A stretch of DNA of 35,543 nucleotides from Novosphingobium sp. Rr 2-17 (GCF_000272475.1 NZ_AKFJ01000091.1:1-35543); one strand, 5' to 3'; counted from the first letter of the stretch, positions 16,908 to 26,922 are shown. Notes: generated from the sequence alone by a model not told the origin. A program made the numbers and translations.

Positions 16908-18091
16908 GCCAGATCTGCCAATGGACGCCCGCGCCCAGCCAGGCTGGCGATCGCGGCGCTTACCGGCACCGGCGGCTTCCCGGCAAGGATGCGCAAGCGG
17001 TCCGTCGCGGTGGAGCGACCGGCGTAGAAGCGTTCGATCAGCGCTTCGGGCAGAGTGTAGAAACGCGCGAGCATGCGCCAGCGCTCGGCAGGCTCGGCAG
17101 CGCCGAACAACATTCGGCTCAACATTCTGTAAAAGCGTCCTTTACGCCAGTGCTGTGCAGCCCAGTCATGACAAACCTTCCCTAGGCTTTCTCCGCCAAG
17201 ATTGTCGAGCGAACTGAGGTGTAGCGCGAAACTTACCGCATCTGGAATCGAATACGAAGTCAGCGGATGGACCAGCGCCGCTCGAGCTCCCGCGCGGGAC
17301 AGATCGCCGCCGGCACGCCAGAACGCCGCGAAATCGCCGGCGGCGATGACCGGAAGCACGCCGGTTTCCTCGTAAGTCACTGCTTCCACCTGCCAGCCGC
17401 GATCGTGCGCATAGGCGGCGATACGCGCGCGCAAGGTTTCGATGTCGAGGTCGGGAGTGTCGGCGTAATAGGTATCCTCGACGAAGACCTCGTCGGCTGA
17501 GAACGGCAGGCAGTACACGAATCGGTAGCCGTCCAGTTGCTCTACCGTGGCATCCATGATGATCGGTCGTTCCAGGCCGTGCCCGCCTGTGATCCGCAAA
17601 GTCCGGCCCAGAAACTTCTGCCAGCCGCCGGCCATGTGGGGCAGTCCCGAAGGGCCGCGCGCGTCGATCACCGCACCGGCGTGCAAGGTCCGGCCATCTC
17701 CCAACGTGACGCTGGTGGGGGTGGCGGCGGTAACTTCCATGCCCCGAAGCACGCGATGAGCGGGCAGGGCGTCGCGAATGGCCGCGTCCAAGTGTTCGGA
17801 TGTGATGCTGCGGTAAGCGTTGGCCAACTGCCGGGAACGGCCGGGAAAGTGCACGTCGTATCCGTCCCAGGCGGCGGCGACCATGGGGTCCAACAGGGCC
17901 GCGCCATCCACGCTGAGGTCGCTCGCGAAGAAAGACCAGACGTGGTGCCCACCCAGCCGCTCGCCACGCTCGACGATGCGGACGTCGAGCGCGGGTTTAT
18001 GTTGCGCAAAAGCGAGTGCGATAAACGCACCGGCCAAGCCTCCGCCGAGAATGGCGAGATCGCATGTGTCTGTCGCATTCGGCATCTTCAT
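16904..18091 (-). CDS. crtY: Lycopene beta-cyclase
   Basis: Cyclises the ends of lycopene to beta-carotene. The 395-residue protein starts with an FAD/NAD-binding fold, CDLAILGGGLAGAFIALAFA near residue 8. It carries the CrtY features GHHVWSFF near 45, VIDARGPSG near 130, LPFSADEVFVEDTYYA near 185, and FYRMLSRMLFGAA and RFYAGRSTATDRLRIL near the C-terminus. Length fits the CrtY family. The start is either ATG 18091 or ATG 18085; neither has a strong ribosome site. It is the first gene of the operon and is divergent from a GNAT gene. No beta-carotene hydroxylase or ketolase gene is present in the window. Confidence 0.94.
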   Translation of the reverse strand: MKMPNATDTCDLAILGGGLAGAFIALAFAQHKPALDVRIVERGERLGGHHVWSFFASDLSVDGAALLDPMVAAAWDGYDVHFPGRSRQLANAYRSITSEHLDAAIRDALPAHRVLRGMEVTAATPTSVTLGDGRTLHAGAVIDARGPSGLPHMAGGWQKFLGRTLRITGGHGLERPIIMDATVEQLDGYRFVYCLPFSADEVFVEDTYYADTPDLDIETLRARIAAYAHDRGWQVEAVTYEETGVLPVIAAGDFAAFWRAGGDLSRAGARAALVHPLTSYSIPDAVSFALHLSSLDNLGGESLGKVCHDWAAQHWRKGRFYRMLSRMLFGAAEPAERWRMLARFYTLPEALIERFYAGRSTATDRLRILAGKPPVPVSAAIASLAGRGRPLADLA

Positions 18092-18159
18092 TGCGCTTAC
18101 GCTGGACAACGTCTCACCGCAACTTGGCATCCTTGCTGCTTTGCGGCATGCTTGCGTCG

Positions 18160-18708
18160 ATGACAGAAGATTTGACCGTATGCGACGCCACGTTGGGGGA
18201 CGCCGCCGCCATTGCGGAGATCTATGCACACTACGTGCTCGATAGTACCGCCACGTTTGAAACCGATCCTCCGGACGAGGCGGACATGGCGCGTCGCTTG
18301 CGCGATGTGACGGCGCAAGGCTATCCTTACCAAGTGATGCGCGATGGCAGAGGCCGCGTGCTCGGTTTCGGCTTTGCCCATCGTTACGGGCCGCGCGTCG
18401 GTTACAAGTACAGCGTCGAAACCTCGATCTACGTGGCGCCGGACAGTCTCGGGCGCGGGATCGGCACCGCGTTGCTCAATGCCTTGGTGGGTGAGTGCGA
18501 GCGGCGCGGCTTTCGTCAGGCATTCGCGGTGATCGCGGAGTCCGAGCCGGCCTCGGTTATTCTGCACGCACGCGCTGGATTCTTGCCGGTGGGAACGCTC
18601 ACCGGCGCGGGCTGGAAGCTTGGCCAGTGGCTCGACGTTTTCGTGATGCAACGCCGGTTGGGTGAAGGGAAAGAGAGCCCCCCTGCAAGCGAAACGGTTT
18701 CCGTATAG
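18160..18708 (+). CDS. GNAT N-acetyltransferase, phosphinothricin/methionine-sulfone type
   Basis: A 182-residue GNAT acetyltransferase. It shows the family's N-terminal DAAAIAEIYAHYVLDSTATFET, the strand VETSIYVAPDSLGRGIGTALL near 88-108 with the acetyl-CoA loop GRGIGT, and the C-terminal HARAGFLPVGTL and WLDVFVMQRRL. These match the Pat/Bar/MnaT group, which acetylates phosphinothricin, methionine sulfone or sulfoximine. Chromosomal copies are common and usually detoxify methionine analogues. The ATG at 18160 is chosen because it places the domain at residue 1; an ATG four codons upstream is possible. It overlaps no other gene and diverges from crtY. Confidence 0.9.
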   Translation: MTEDLTVCDATLGDAAAIAEIYAHYVLDSTATFETDPPDEADMARRLRDVTAQGYPYQVMRDGRGRVLGFGFAHRYGPRVGYKYSVETSIYVAPDSLGRGIGTALLNALVGECERRGFRQAFAVIAESEPASVILHARAGFLPVGTLTGAGWKLGQWLDVFVMQRRLGEGKESPPASETVSV

Positions 18709-18794
18709 GGGCGCCTTTTTGGCGGCATCGTTGCCTCTTAGCAACTTTAAGCGTTAGTGTGCGTTTGCGACGCGAAATCGACAGGGAGTTTTTC

Positions 18795-19652
18795 GTGAGC
18801 AATCGTTTTTTGATCGCATCTTTCGCCGTTATCGGAGCGGCTGTGGTCTCCGCGCCAGCGCTTGCCCAAGATGGCTCTGCCGATGCGCCAGCCAAGAACG
18901 TCCTTGCCGGTGACCACCTGACGGTCGGCGTAGGGGCAGCCTATGGCCCAAGCTATGATGGTTCGGATGACATGGTGCTCTCGGCCTTCCCGATCGTGCA
19001 AGGCGAATGGAAGGGCATCCAGTTCAATCCGCGCGCTGGCGGTATCGCGCTGGATTTCATCCCTGACGACAAAGATTCGCGGATCAGCTTTTCCCTCGGT
19101 CCGGTCGTTGGCGCCTCGTTCAATCGCAATCGCCAGATCAAAGACCCGGTAGTGCGGGCGGCAGGCAAGCTGGCTTGGGCGCTGGAAGTCGGCGCCAGCG
19201 GTGGCGTTTCGGTTAACAAGTTGCTTAACGACTACGATTCGCTGACGCTTTCCGCCGATGTGAAGTGGGATGTGCGCGCCTACAAGGGCATGACCTGGAC
19301 GCCCACGCTGAGCTACTTGACCCCCTTGAGTAAGGCCGTTCTGGTCACTGCCAGCGTCAGCGCCCGCCACGTCGATGATGATTATGCCAAGTATTATTAC
19401 TCGGTCACGCCGGCTCAGAGCCTCGCGAGTGGGCTGCCGGTCTACAATGCCAAAGGCGGCTGGGACAGCGTGAACGCGGGCCTGCTGGTGGGCTGGGACT
19501 TGTCGGGCGATCTGCGCGACGGCGGCTTCGCCTTGTTTGCGTTGGGCAATTATGCCCGCATGCTGAACGACGGCAAGAATACCCCCTTCACTTCGCTGCG
19601 GGGCGAGGCGAACCAATGGACCATCGGCGGCGGCGTCGCCTACACGTTCTGA
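18795..19652 (+). CDS. MipA/OmpV-family outer membrane protein
   Basis: A 285-residue secreted beta-barrel. The start is the GTG at 18795, with GGGAG six bases upstream; it gives a classical signal peptide (NRFLIASFAVIGAAVVSAP, cleavage near ALA-QD). The mature part shows alternating strands typical of MipA/OmpV: LTVGVGAAYGPSYDGSDD near 45, FPIVQGEWKG, ISFSLGPVVGASFNRNR near 105, and a terminal aromatic GGGVAYTF, the outer-membrane insertion signature ending in Phe. Family members scaffold murein hydrolases or act in osmotic and antibiotic responses; the role here is not known. Confidence 0.9.
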   Translation: MSNRFLIASFAVIGAAVVSAPALAQDGSADAPAKNVLAGDHLTVGVGAAYGPSYDGSDDMVLSAFPIVQGEWKGIQFNPRAGGIALDFIPDDKDSRISFSLGPVVGASFNRNRQIKDPVVRAAGKLAWALEVGASGGVSVNKLLNDYDSLTLSADVKWDVRAYKGMTWTPTLSYLTPLSKAVLVTASVSARHVDDDYAKYYYSVTPAQSLASGLPVYNAKGGWDSVNAGLLVGWDLSGDLRDGGFALFALGNYARMLNDGKNTPFTSLRGEANQWTIGGGVAYTF

Positions 19653-19663
19653 TCTATTCCCGC

Positions 19664-19699
19664 CGCCGCCTTTGCCTTTCGTGAGAGGCAGGGGCGGCG
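19664..19699. terminator. Hairpin between convergent genes, probable bidirectional terminator
   Basis: CGCCGCC (19664-19670) pairs with GGCGGCG (19693-19699), with an inner TGCCT/AGGCA pair. It sits between the MipA stop and the convergent phytase-like gene. There is no T run, so termination strength is uncertain. Confidence 0.5.
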
Positions 19700-19722
19700 A
19701 CGCGACAGATCACAGGGGATGA

Positions 19723-20814
19723 TCAAGGGCGCGGGTAGGGCAATTCTTTGGGGTCGACGGATAGCCGCCAGAGGATCGTCTTCTCGTAGGTCGATCGATT
19801 ATCGTCGGCGATGATCCACACCGTGAGGCGTCCGTCCGGGCGTGGCACCACAGCGATACCCTCGAAGTTGTCGATCGGCATCGTCGAGGCGATCTTGGAG
19901 ACTTCGACGCTTTTCCACACTCCGCCGGCCCGGATTTGCGAAGGATCTGCGATCACCAGACGGCTGGCGAAGCGCTCGGGCACGGGCCAGATCAGTCGGC
20001 GCATCAGTATCAATATGCGCCCGTCGGGCATCTGCGTCATGTCGGTGACGGAAAAGTTCTCAGGTCCTTCGAACGCGAAGGCGTGGCCGGTCGGATGATC
20101 AATCGGGTCGCCATCGAAGAACACGGCGTCGTGGACGGTCGGACGCAGATCGCCCCGCCCGCGCTCGCGCACGGTCACGAAGCGACCGTCATGCAGGCGG
20201 ACCAGCGATTCAGGGCCAGTGTTGACGCCCCAACCCTGCATCAAGGCCGGTTGCACCTGTCTGTCGGATCGCAAGGCGGCATCCGAACGGATGATCGCGT
20301 TCCAGCCTTCCGCTGATTGCCAGATCGTGCCCGTCGCCGGATCGCGGGTAGCACCTTCGGTATCGAAAGTTTCCAGCGTGCCACCTTTGGTTTCGGGTGC
20401 ACCGTCTTTGACCTTGCGGGACAACTCGCCGAACTGGCCCGTACGGTAGACAGCGTCGCTTGGATCACCATCGCCGATACCGGCGCCGGGGGGGGTGAAG
20501 ATCACGTATCGGGAAAAATCCGTCAGCGCCATCAATTGGCCTTTCGGTAGTGCCAACAGCGCCGAATAGCCACTGAACGACCAGTTTGGCGATGTGACGT
20601 GCCAGATGTGCTCCAACCGAAACACGCCCAATCGCGCCGTCTGGTCTGAGCCAGGCACCGCGATCGGGTGGAACACGATGTCCGGACTAGCGCTCTGCGG
20701 AGGCGCCTTGATCGGCGGAGCGTAAATCGTGGGCAGAAGCGTGAGTGCCAGGAACAGTGAGGCGAGGATTCTGAGCACGAGGCGGGTACTGGCCCGGATC
20801 GTTCGCAGCCGCAA
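19723..20814 (-). CDS. Exported esterase-like protein of the phytase family
   Basis: A 363-residue protein with an N-terminal hydrophobic anchor or signal (VLRILASLFLALTLLPTIYA) followed by a beta-propeller-like body. Segments SFSGYSALLALPKGQLMALTDFSRY, DTEGATRDPATGTIWQSAEG, NTGPESLVRLHDGRF and DNFEGIAVVPRPDGRLTVWIIADDN match the esterase-like activity of phytase domain (PF13449). It is probably periplasmic; the substrate is unknown and true phytase activity is unproven. The start is a TTG at 20814 after an in-frame stop; a GTG at 20778 is also possible, and neither has a clear ribosome site. It overlaps no gene but follows the UDG-like gene by 21 bases, so it is probably in the same transcript. 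Confidence 0.82.
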   Translation of the reverse strand: MRLRTIRASTRLVLRILASLFLALTLLPTIYAPPIKAPPQSASPDIVFHPIAVPGSDQTARLGVFRLEHIWHVTSPNWSFSGYSALLALPKGQLMALTDFSRYVIFTPPGAGIGDGDPSDAVYRTGQFGELSRKVKDGAPETKGGTLETFDTEGATRDPATGTIWQSAEGWNAIIRSDAALRSDRQVQPALMQGWGVNTGPESLVRLHDGRFVTVRERGRGDLRPTVHDAVFFDGDPIDHPTGHAFAFEGPENFSVTDMTQMPDGRILILMRRLIWPVPERFASRLVIADPSQIRAGGVWKSVEVSKIASTMPIDNFEGIAVVPRPDGRLTVWIIADDNRSTYEKTILWRLSVDPKELPYPRP

Positions 20815-20835
20815 GATCGCAAGTGCGAAATGGCA

Positions 20836-21441
20836 CTATAACTGGATCGTCTCGCGTACTCGTCGTTGGAGTGCGGGGAGCACTTCTGCCTCAAACCAGG
20901 GATTGCGCGCCATCCACATGCGGCTGCGCCAGGCGGGATGGGGCAGGGGGAACACTTGTCCCAACGAGGCCGATGTCGGGACTTCGCGCCACCGCTGAAC
21001 GGCCTGCGTCATGCCGGAGGCAAAGCCGCGCGGCAGATAACGCTTCTGCGCGTGCTGGCCCACCAGTAAGGTCAGGCGTAGTTGCGGCATTTCCTGTAGC
21101 AAGGATGCATGCCAGCGCGGCGCGCATTCGGGCCGTGGCGGCAAGTCGCCGCCATTACCCTTGCCCGGATAGCAAAACCCTGACGGCATCTGTGCGATGC
21201 GGGCACTGTCGTAGAAGGTCGTCTTGTCCAGCCCCAGCCAGCCTCGCAGGCGATCGCCGCTATCGTCGTCCCAGCCGATCCCGCTGGCATGGACCTTGCT
21301 GCCCGGCGCCTGCCCGATGATGAGAAGCCGCGCCGTGGCGCTCACCGCAAGATAAGGGCGGGGCTCTTTGTGCGGCAAGGCGGCTTCGCATAAGCGGCAG
21401 ACGCGGATATCTGCCAACAAGGCGTCGAGAGTGTCAGACAT
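20836..21441 (-). CDS. Uracil-DNA glycosylase family protein, iron-sulphur type
   Basis: A 201-residue member of the UDG superfamily (COG1573-like). RLLIIGQAPGSKVHASG near residues 38-54 corresponds to motif A (GQAPG), and FPLPHPAWRSRMW near the C-terminus to the catalytic/DNA-intercalating motif B (HP-S/A). Four cysteines at residues 15, 18, 90 and 106 fit the CxxC ... C-x15-C arrangement of the [4Fe-4S] family 4/5 enzymes. Likely removes uracil from DNA, though some relatives have lost this. The start is the ATG at 21441; a GTG nine codons upstream (21468) is an alternative. It lies just downstream of the SRAP-like gene on the same strand. Confidence 0.85.
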   Translation of the reverse strand: MSDTLDALLADIRVCRLCEAALPHKEPRPYLAVSATARLLIIGQAPGSKVHASGIGWDDDSGDRLRGWLGLDKTTFYDSARIAQMPSGFCYPGKGNGGDLPPRPECAPRWHASLLQEMPQLRLTLLVGQHAQKRYLPRGFASGMTQAVQRWREVPTSASLGQVFPLPHPAWRSRMWMARNPWFEAEVLPALQRRVRETIQL

Positions 21442-21487
21442 TCCTGAAAGAAGATGGCTCTCCTCCACCGCTTTGCAACCAAGTGGC

Positions 21488-22120
21488 TCAGTCCGCGTCG
21501 GACCTTGCGGGTCTGCAGCCCTCGTAGGGCGTCAGCAAAGCGCGCGCTTTTGCCCAGTCCCCGCTCAACCATAGGGAACGGGCGACGGGATCGGCAGGCA
21601 GGATCACCGGCATCGCATCCTTGCCCACCGCCCGCAAAGCCGCGTTGGCTGGGCAAGTGAGCAGGGCGAAGGAGGGAATTTCGCTGTCTTTCCACACTGC
21701 AGCCATCGCGAAAACGGGCTGGTCGGCGCAGGAAAACCACACCTGGCGGCGCTTGCCATCGACCGGCGAAGGGCGGCTCCACTCCATGAAGGCAGTGGCA
21801 GGGACAAGGCAGCGAAACTCGCTGTTGCGCAAGTTTCCGATCCAGAACGGGCTTTCGATATTGCGCACGGTGGTGATGCCTTGCGCCGGGGCTTCCATGA
21901 TCGAGCGAGGTGGCGGCACACCCCACAAGCGCGGGATCATGCGGGTCGGCGCTTTGCCGCTCGGTCTGGGGCCGGCCACACTTTCGCGCCCTTGAGTAAT
22001 GACCGGCGCGAACTGGCCGGGTGAGACGTGCCCGCCCGCCCATGGATCGCTTCCTGCCTGGGCGCCCAGCAGGCGGGCGACGTCGGGCGCGGCGGCGTCG
22101 AGGCGATAGAGCATGGGCAT
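21488..22120 (-). CDS. SRAP-domain (YedK/HMCES-like) protein lacking catalytic Cys and His
   Basis: A 210-residue SRAP-fold protein. Recognisable segments are SPGQFAPVIT (33-42), RLWGVPPP (64-71), TTVRNIESPFW (83-93), CLVPATAFMEW (104-114), and AMPVILPADP near 170. Active SRAP proteins need Cys2, exposed after Met removal, to trap abasic sites in DNA, plus an Asn, a Glu and a His. Here Asn87 and Glu113 remain, but residue 2 is Pro (MPMLYR where relatives read MCNLYR) and the His before the MP motif is Gly166. Covalent abasic-site trapping should therefore be impossible. It precedes a UDG-like gene, so a DNA-repair link is still suggestive. Confidence 0.8.
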   Translation of the reverse strand: MPMLYRLDAAAPDVARLLGAQAGSDPWAGGHVSPGQFAPVITQGRESVAGPRPSGKAPTRMIPRLWGVPPPRSIMEAPAQGITTVRNIESPFWIGNLRNSEFRCLVPATAFMEWSRPSPVDGKRRQVWFSCADQPVFAMAAVWKDSEIPSFALLTCPANAALRAVGKDAMPVILPADPVARSLWLSGDWAKARALLTPYEGCRPARSDAD

Positions 22121-22170
22121 CGGCTTGCCGGCCTAGACGTGGGCCGTGAGCACGTCTATCATTCTGACAT

Positions 22171-24196
<2,026 letters not shown>

Positions 24197-24480
24197 GGCT
24201 AAGCGCTGATTGACTCCATCATTTCTCCGCAGGCGGGATACTTCTGCTGACTTGGCGTATTACGTAAAGGTCATCAGATGAGTATCCCCCCGCGTGGGGG
24301 TGACGAAGGTTTGAAATGGAGCGGCGTGGGTTAGCTTGATCTTAAGCCCATCGTCTGTCCCACGATGGCCGCAGTCATCTGCTGACGGATTATGCAGACG
24401 CGGTCCGAAGGGATCGATCCGACCTTCGCGAGTGCGACGAAGGGTGATATGAGATATCTCTATAACAAGGGTCCTTTCGA
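24197..24480 (+). other. Structured leader/intergenic region upstream of the DUF72 operon
   Basis: About 280 bases with no gene but several clear inverted repeats: CCCCC/GGGGG at 24286-24300, CCATCGT/ACGATGG at 24348-24368 (7-bp perfect stem), CGAAGG/CCTTCG at 24406-24428, and GATAT/ATATC at 24446-24458. The first could end thiC transcription, although no T run follows. The rest may fold as the 5' leader of the next operon or as a small RNA. I do not recognise any known RNA family. Confidence 0.4.
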
Positions 24481-24774
24481 ATGCTGCGCAATCCTACTGC
24501 TGACTGGATGAAACTCGCCCATGATGGCTACGCGCTCTGGGCGGAATCGATGATGGTGGTGGGCATGCGCACCACCGACATGATGACCGGCAAGGGCAGC
24601 GCCGACGAAAACCTGCTCATGGTCACTGAGAAGATGCAAGCCAGCGCCGAACTGGCGGTCATGCTGGCAACGGGTGCGCTCACGTCGCCGCAGCAGAATG
24701 CGCATAAGGCCGTTCGCCACTACCGCAAACGCGTTCGGGCCAATCGCAAGCGTTTGTCGCGCACGCGGCCGTGA
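24481..24774 (+). CDS. Small conserved protein upstream of DUF72, function unknown
   Basis: A 97-residue helical protein. The N-terminal half is amphipathic and Met-rich (DWMKLAHDGYALWAESMMVV), and the C-terminus is strongly basic (RHYRKRVRANRKRLSR). The helical, Ala/Met-rich pattern is loosely phasin-like, but I cannot name the family. It starts at ATG 24481 after AACAAGGGTCC and its TGA overlaps the GTG of the DUF72 gene by four bases, so the two are translationally coupled. The basic tail could bind nucleic acid or phosphate surfaces. I think I recall similar proteins next to DUF72 in sphingomonads, but this is from memory and not checked. Confidence 0.75.
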   Translation: MLRNPTADWMKLAHDGYALWAESMMVVGMRTTDMMTGKGSADENLLMVTEKMQASAELAVMLATGALTSPQQNAHKAVRHYRKRVRANRKRLSRTRP

Positions 24775-25529
24775 GCATCCATATCGGCATCGGCGGCTGG
24801 ACTTATGAGCCATGGCGCGGTGTCTTTTACCCCAAGGGACTGCCGCAGGCGCGCGAGTTAGCCTACGTGGGCGAGCATCTGACGGCGACCGAGATCAACG
24901 CTACCTTCTACCGCCGGCAGAGCCCGGCCAGCTTCGCGAAATGGCGCGACGCGGTGCCGGATGGCTTCGTTTTTGCGCTCAAGGGCTCGCGCTATTGCAC
25001 CAACCGCAAGGACTTGGCGGAGGCAGGCGAGAGCGTCGGCAATTTCATCGGCCAGGGCCTTGTTGAGTTGGGGGACAAGCTCGGCCCGATCAACTGGCAA
25101 CTCGCGGCTACCAAGCAGTTCGATGCGAACGAAATAGCCGCGTTCCTGGCCTTGCTGCCCGCGCAGCATGAAGGCCTGACCTTGCGCCACGCGCTGGAAC
25201 CGCGTCACGAAAGCTTCGACGATCCGGCGTTCTTCGCGCTTTGCCGCAAGGCCGGCGTCGCGGTCGTTCTGGCGGATTCGCCAAAGTACGCCGTGCTGGA
25301 CGCGACCGACACGGCCCCGTTCATCTACGCTCGCCTCCAGAACGCCAGCGCCGAGTTGGATCAGGGTTATTCCGATGCCGATCTGGATGCTTGGGCCAAG
25401 CGCGTCGGCGCATGGGCCAACGCCGGAATGGAAGTGTTCGCGTTTTTTATCAACGGTTTCAAACCTAAGGCACCGGCGGCAGCGATGGCGTTGCTAGAAC
25501 GCTGCGCTGATCATCCGATAAAGCGATGA
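24771..25529 (+). CDS. DUF72 (YecE-like) TIM-barrel protein
   Basis: A 252-residue DUF72 family protein of TIM-barrel fold and unknown activity. The N-terminus reads HIGIGGWTYEPWRGVFYP, with the family's G-S/T/G-W-Y-P-W strand. ATEINATFYRRQ near residue 40 and FALKGSRYCTNRK near 67 are hallmark motifs, followed by LEPRHESF near 140. The start is GTG at 24771, overlapping the previous gene's stop. The protein is soluble, with no signal. It is the middle gene of a three-gene overlapping operon. Reported links of the family to nucleic-acid or sugar metabolism are tentative. Confidence 0.9.
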   Translation: MSIHIGIGGWTYEPWRGVFYPKGLPQARELAYVGEHLTATEINATFYRRQSPASFAKWRDAVPDGFVFALKGSRYCTNRKDLAEAGESVGNFIGQGLVELGDKLGPINWQLAATKQFDANEIAAFLALLPAQHEGLTLRHALEPRHESFDDPAFFALCRKAGVAVVLADSPKYAVLDATDTAPFIYARLQNASAELDQGYSDADLDAWAKRVGAWANAGMEVFAFFINGFKPKAPAAAMALLERCADHPIKR

Positions 25530-25912
25530 ACGGCGCCGAGCTGGTTATCCGGGCGCGTCGTGCCGCGTTCAACCGCGCCATCGCCACGGGCGATTCTGCG
25601 GCGATCGGACCTATCCTGGCACGCGATTGCGTGATGGTCACTGGCACCGACAGTGCCGTGATCGCCGGGCGGCTAGCGCAAGTAAAGGTTTGGCGCCGCG
25701 AATTCGGCCACGCGGAACGGCTGGTCTACGTAAGGGTGCCGGAAGCCGTGGTCGTCTCGTCGATCGAGCCGATCGCAATGGAGCATGGTCGATGGCAGGG
25801 CACAGGTGCCCACGCGCAAATACCGGCTGCTTCGGGGAGCTACTTCGCCAAGTGGCGCGAGAAGGGCGGCGAATGGGTGATCGAGGCCGAAGTGTTCGTG
25901 ACGCTCGCCTGA
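25526..25912 (+). CDS. NTF2-like (SnoaL/DUF4440-type) protein
   Basis: A 128-residue protein with the cone-like NTF2 fold pattern: an N-terminal helix (AAFNRAIATGDSAAIGPILA), a strand with DCVMVTGTDSAVIAGR, and later strands ending SYFAKWREKGGEWVIEAEVFVTL, the typical W-x-I-x-x-E/D end of DUF4440/SnoaL proteins. Such folds serve as small enzymes or binding modules, so no reaction can be assigned. Its ATG overlaps the DUF72 stop by four bases (ATGA), making it the last gene of that operon. It converges on the gene at 25917. Confidence 0.82.
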   Translation: MNGAELVIRARRAAFNRAIATGDSAAIGPILARDCVMVTGTDSAVIAGRLAQVKVWRREFGHAERLVYVRVPEAVVVSSIEPIAMEHGRWQGTGAHAQIPAASGSYFAKWREKGGEWVIEAEVFVTLA

Positions 25913-25916
25913 GCGG

Positions 25917-26426
25917 TCAATGCGCACCCTCGGCGGCGATCACATCCTGGGCCGCGGCCTGGGCATGGTCAGCCGCTTGGGCTGCGGCATCTTGCGCTCG
26001 CCGTGTGGTTTCAGCGGGACGTGCGGCCTCTGCGCCTAAGCGGTCGGCGTAAGCTCCGTCATCCGGCTCGCGCTCCTGGTCATAGTCGCTATCGGCTTGG
26101 GAGCCGTAATCGTTCGCGCCGTAGTCGGGGTTCGCCTCGTCTTCGCTCCCATAGGCCGCCTGCGCGTTGTCCTGCTCCCCTGGCGACGCATTCCAGGCGT
26201 GTTCACCAAACGGGGCGGCCGGTTCGGTCAGCACGGCGATACCGCGATCGACCCAGGACGACGTGCCGGCTTCATCCGAGGCATGGGACGCCTTGAGCGC
26301 CAGCGAGCTTGCGTCTTCGCGTTCGGAGATGGCGGTATGAATGGAGCGCGTGGTCATGCCCGCGAAGGCGCCGCCCGCCAGCAAGCCTACCACGACCACC
26401 ACCATGAGGCGCTTCGACACTGTCAT
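25917..26426 (-). CDS. Membrane-anchored, acidic/Ala-rich protein of unknown function
   Basis: A 169-residue protein with one N-terminal membrane helix (LMVVVVVGLLAGGAFAGM) and a long low-complexity periplasmic part. An acidic Gly/Tyr/Asp-rich middle (DEANPDYGANDYGSQADSDY) is followed by an Ala/Gln-rich helix (RRAQDAAAQAADHAQAAAQ). No domain is recognised. The ATG at 26426 is chosen over an in-frame GTG at 26435 because AGGTG lies seven bases before it. It converges on the NTF2-like gene, with four bases between the stop codons. Possibly an envelope-spanning or stress protein; this is a guess from composition only. Confidence 0.7.
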   Translation of the reverse strand: MTVSKRLMVVVVVGLLAGGAFAGMTTRSIHTAISEREDASSLALKASHASDEAGTSSWVDRGIAVLTEPAAPFGEHAWNASPGEQDNAQAAYGSEDEANPDYGANDYGSQADSDYDQEREPDDGAYADRLGAEAARPAETTRRAQDAAAQAADHAQAAAQDVIAAEGAH

Positions 26427-26504
26427 GCTCACCACCTCGCGCAGCCATCATCCAAATCGCTGCTTAACCACGCAGCACTGACCCAAGTCTGAACGGCATA
26501 CGAA

Positions 26505-26540
26505 AAGGGGCGCCGTCCTTGCGGAAGGCGCCCCTTGAAG
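26505..26540 (-). terminator. Intrinsic terminator for the minus-strand small secreted protein gene
   Basis: A 10-bp perfect stem AAGGGGCGCC (26505-26514) / GGCGCCCCTT (26527-26536). Read on the minus strand it is followed by TTTTCG, so it can end transcription of the gene at 26656-26922, about 115 bases after its stop codon. Confidence 0.7.
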
Positions 26541-26655
26541 CGCTAGCGAGAAGCACATGGCCGTTGGGAGAGAGATTTGGCCACGGCGCTTGACGCGCGC
26601 TTGATGTTCGTCCCGGCGGCGGGAAGGCATAGCCTATCCCGCTCGGGAAAGAGTT

Positions 26656-26922
26656 TTAGCGGGTCAGGCCGGCCTTGGCCGCTTCAGCGGTGGTGAACGA
26701 AACGTAGCGGTCGTTATAGGTGCCGCTGACGCGTTGGCCCTTGAGCACGAGGCGGAAGGGGACACCAGCTGAAGTGTTGCCCGAAATGACGGTCGCCTTG
26801 CCCTTTTGCTCGGCAGTGTAGGAATAGTTGACGCCTTCGTGCGAAAACTCGCGGGCTTCATTAGCCTGAGCAACGGCAGGAACAGCGAGGAGGGCGGTGG
26901 CGGCAAAAATGGTCTTCAACAT
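26656..26922 (-). CDS. Small secreted protein of unknown function
   Basis: An 88-residue protein with a clear signal peptide (MLKTIFAATALLAVPAVAQA, cleavage near AQA-NE) and a mature domain of about 68 residues that reads as a small beta-rich fold: REFSHEGVNYSYTAEQ, ATVISGNTSAGVPFRLVLKG, RVSGTYNDRYVSFTT. The ATG follows AAGGA eight bases away. I recognise the general type as a periplasmic protein, but no named family. It stands alone with its own terminator downstream on the minus strand. Confidence 0.8.
   Translation of the reverse strand: MLKTIFAATALLAVPAVAQANEAREFSHEGVNYSYTAEQKGKATVISGNTSAGVPFRLVLKGQRVSGTYNDRYVSFTTAEAAKAGLTR

Noticed and set aside
18107..18131. Possible EcfG promoter before crtY
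   Set aside because: Minus strand reads GGATG-N16-CGTT; two mismatches in the five-base -35 element make it indistinguishable from chance.
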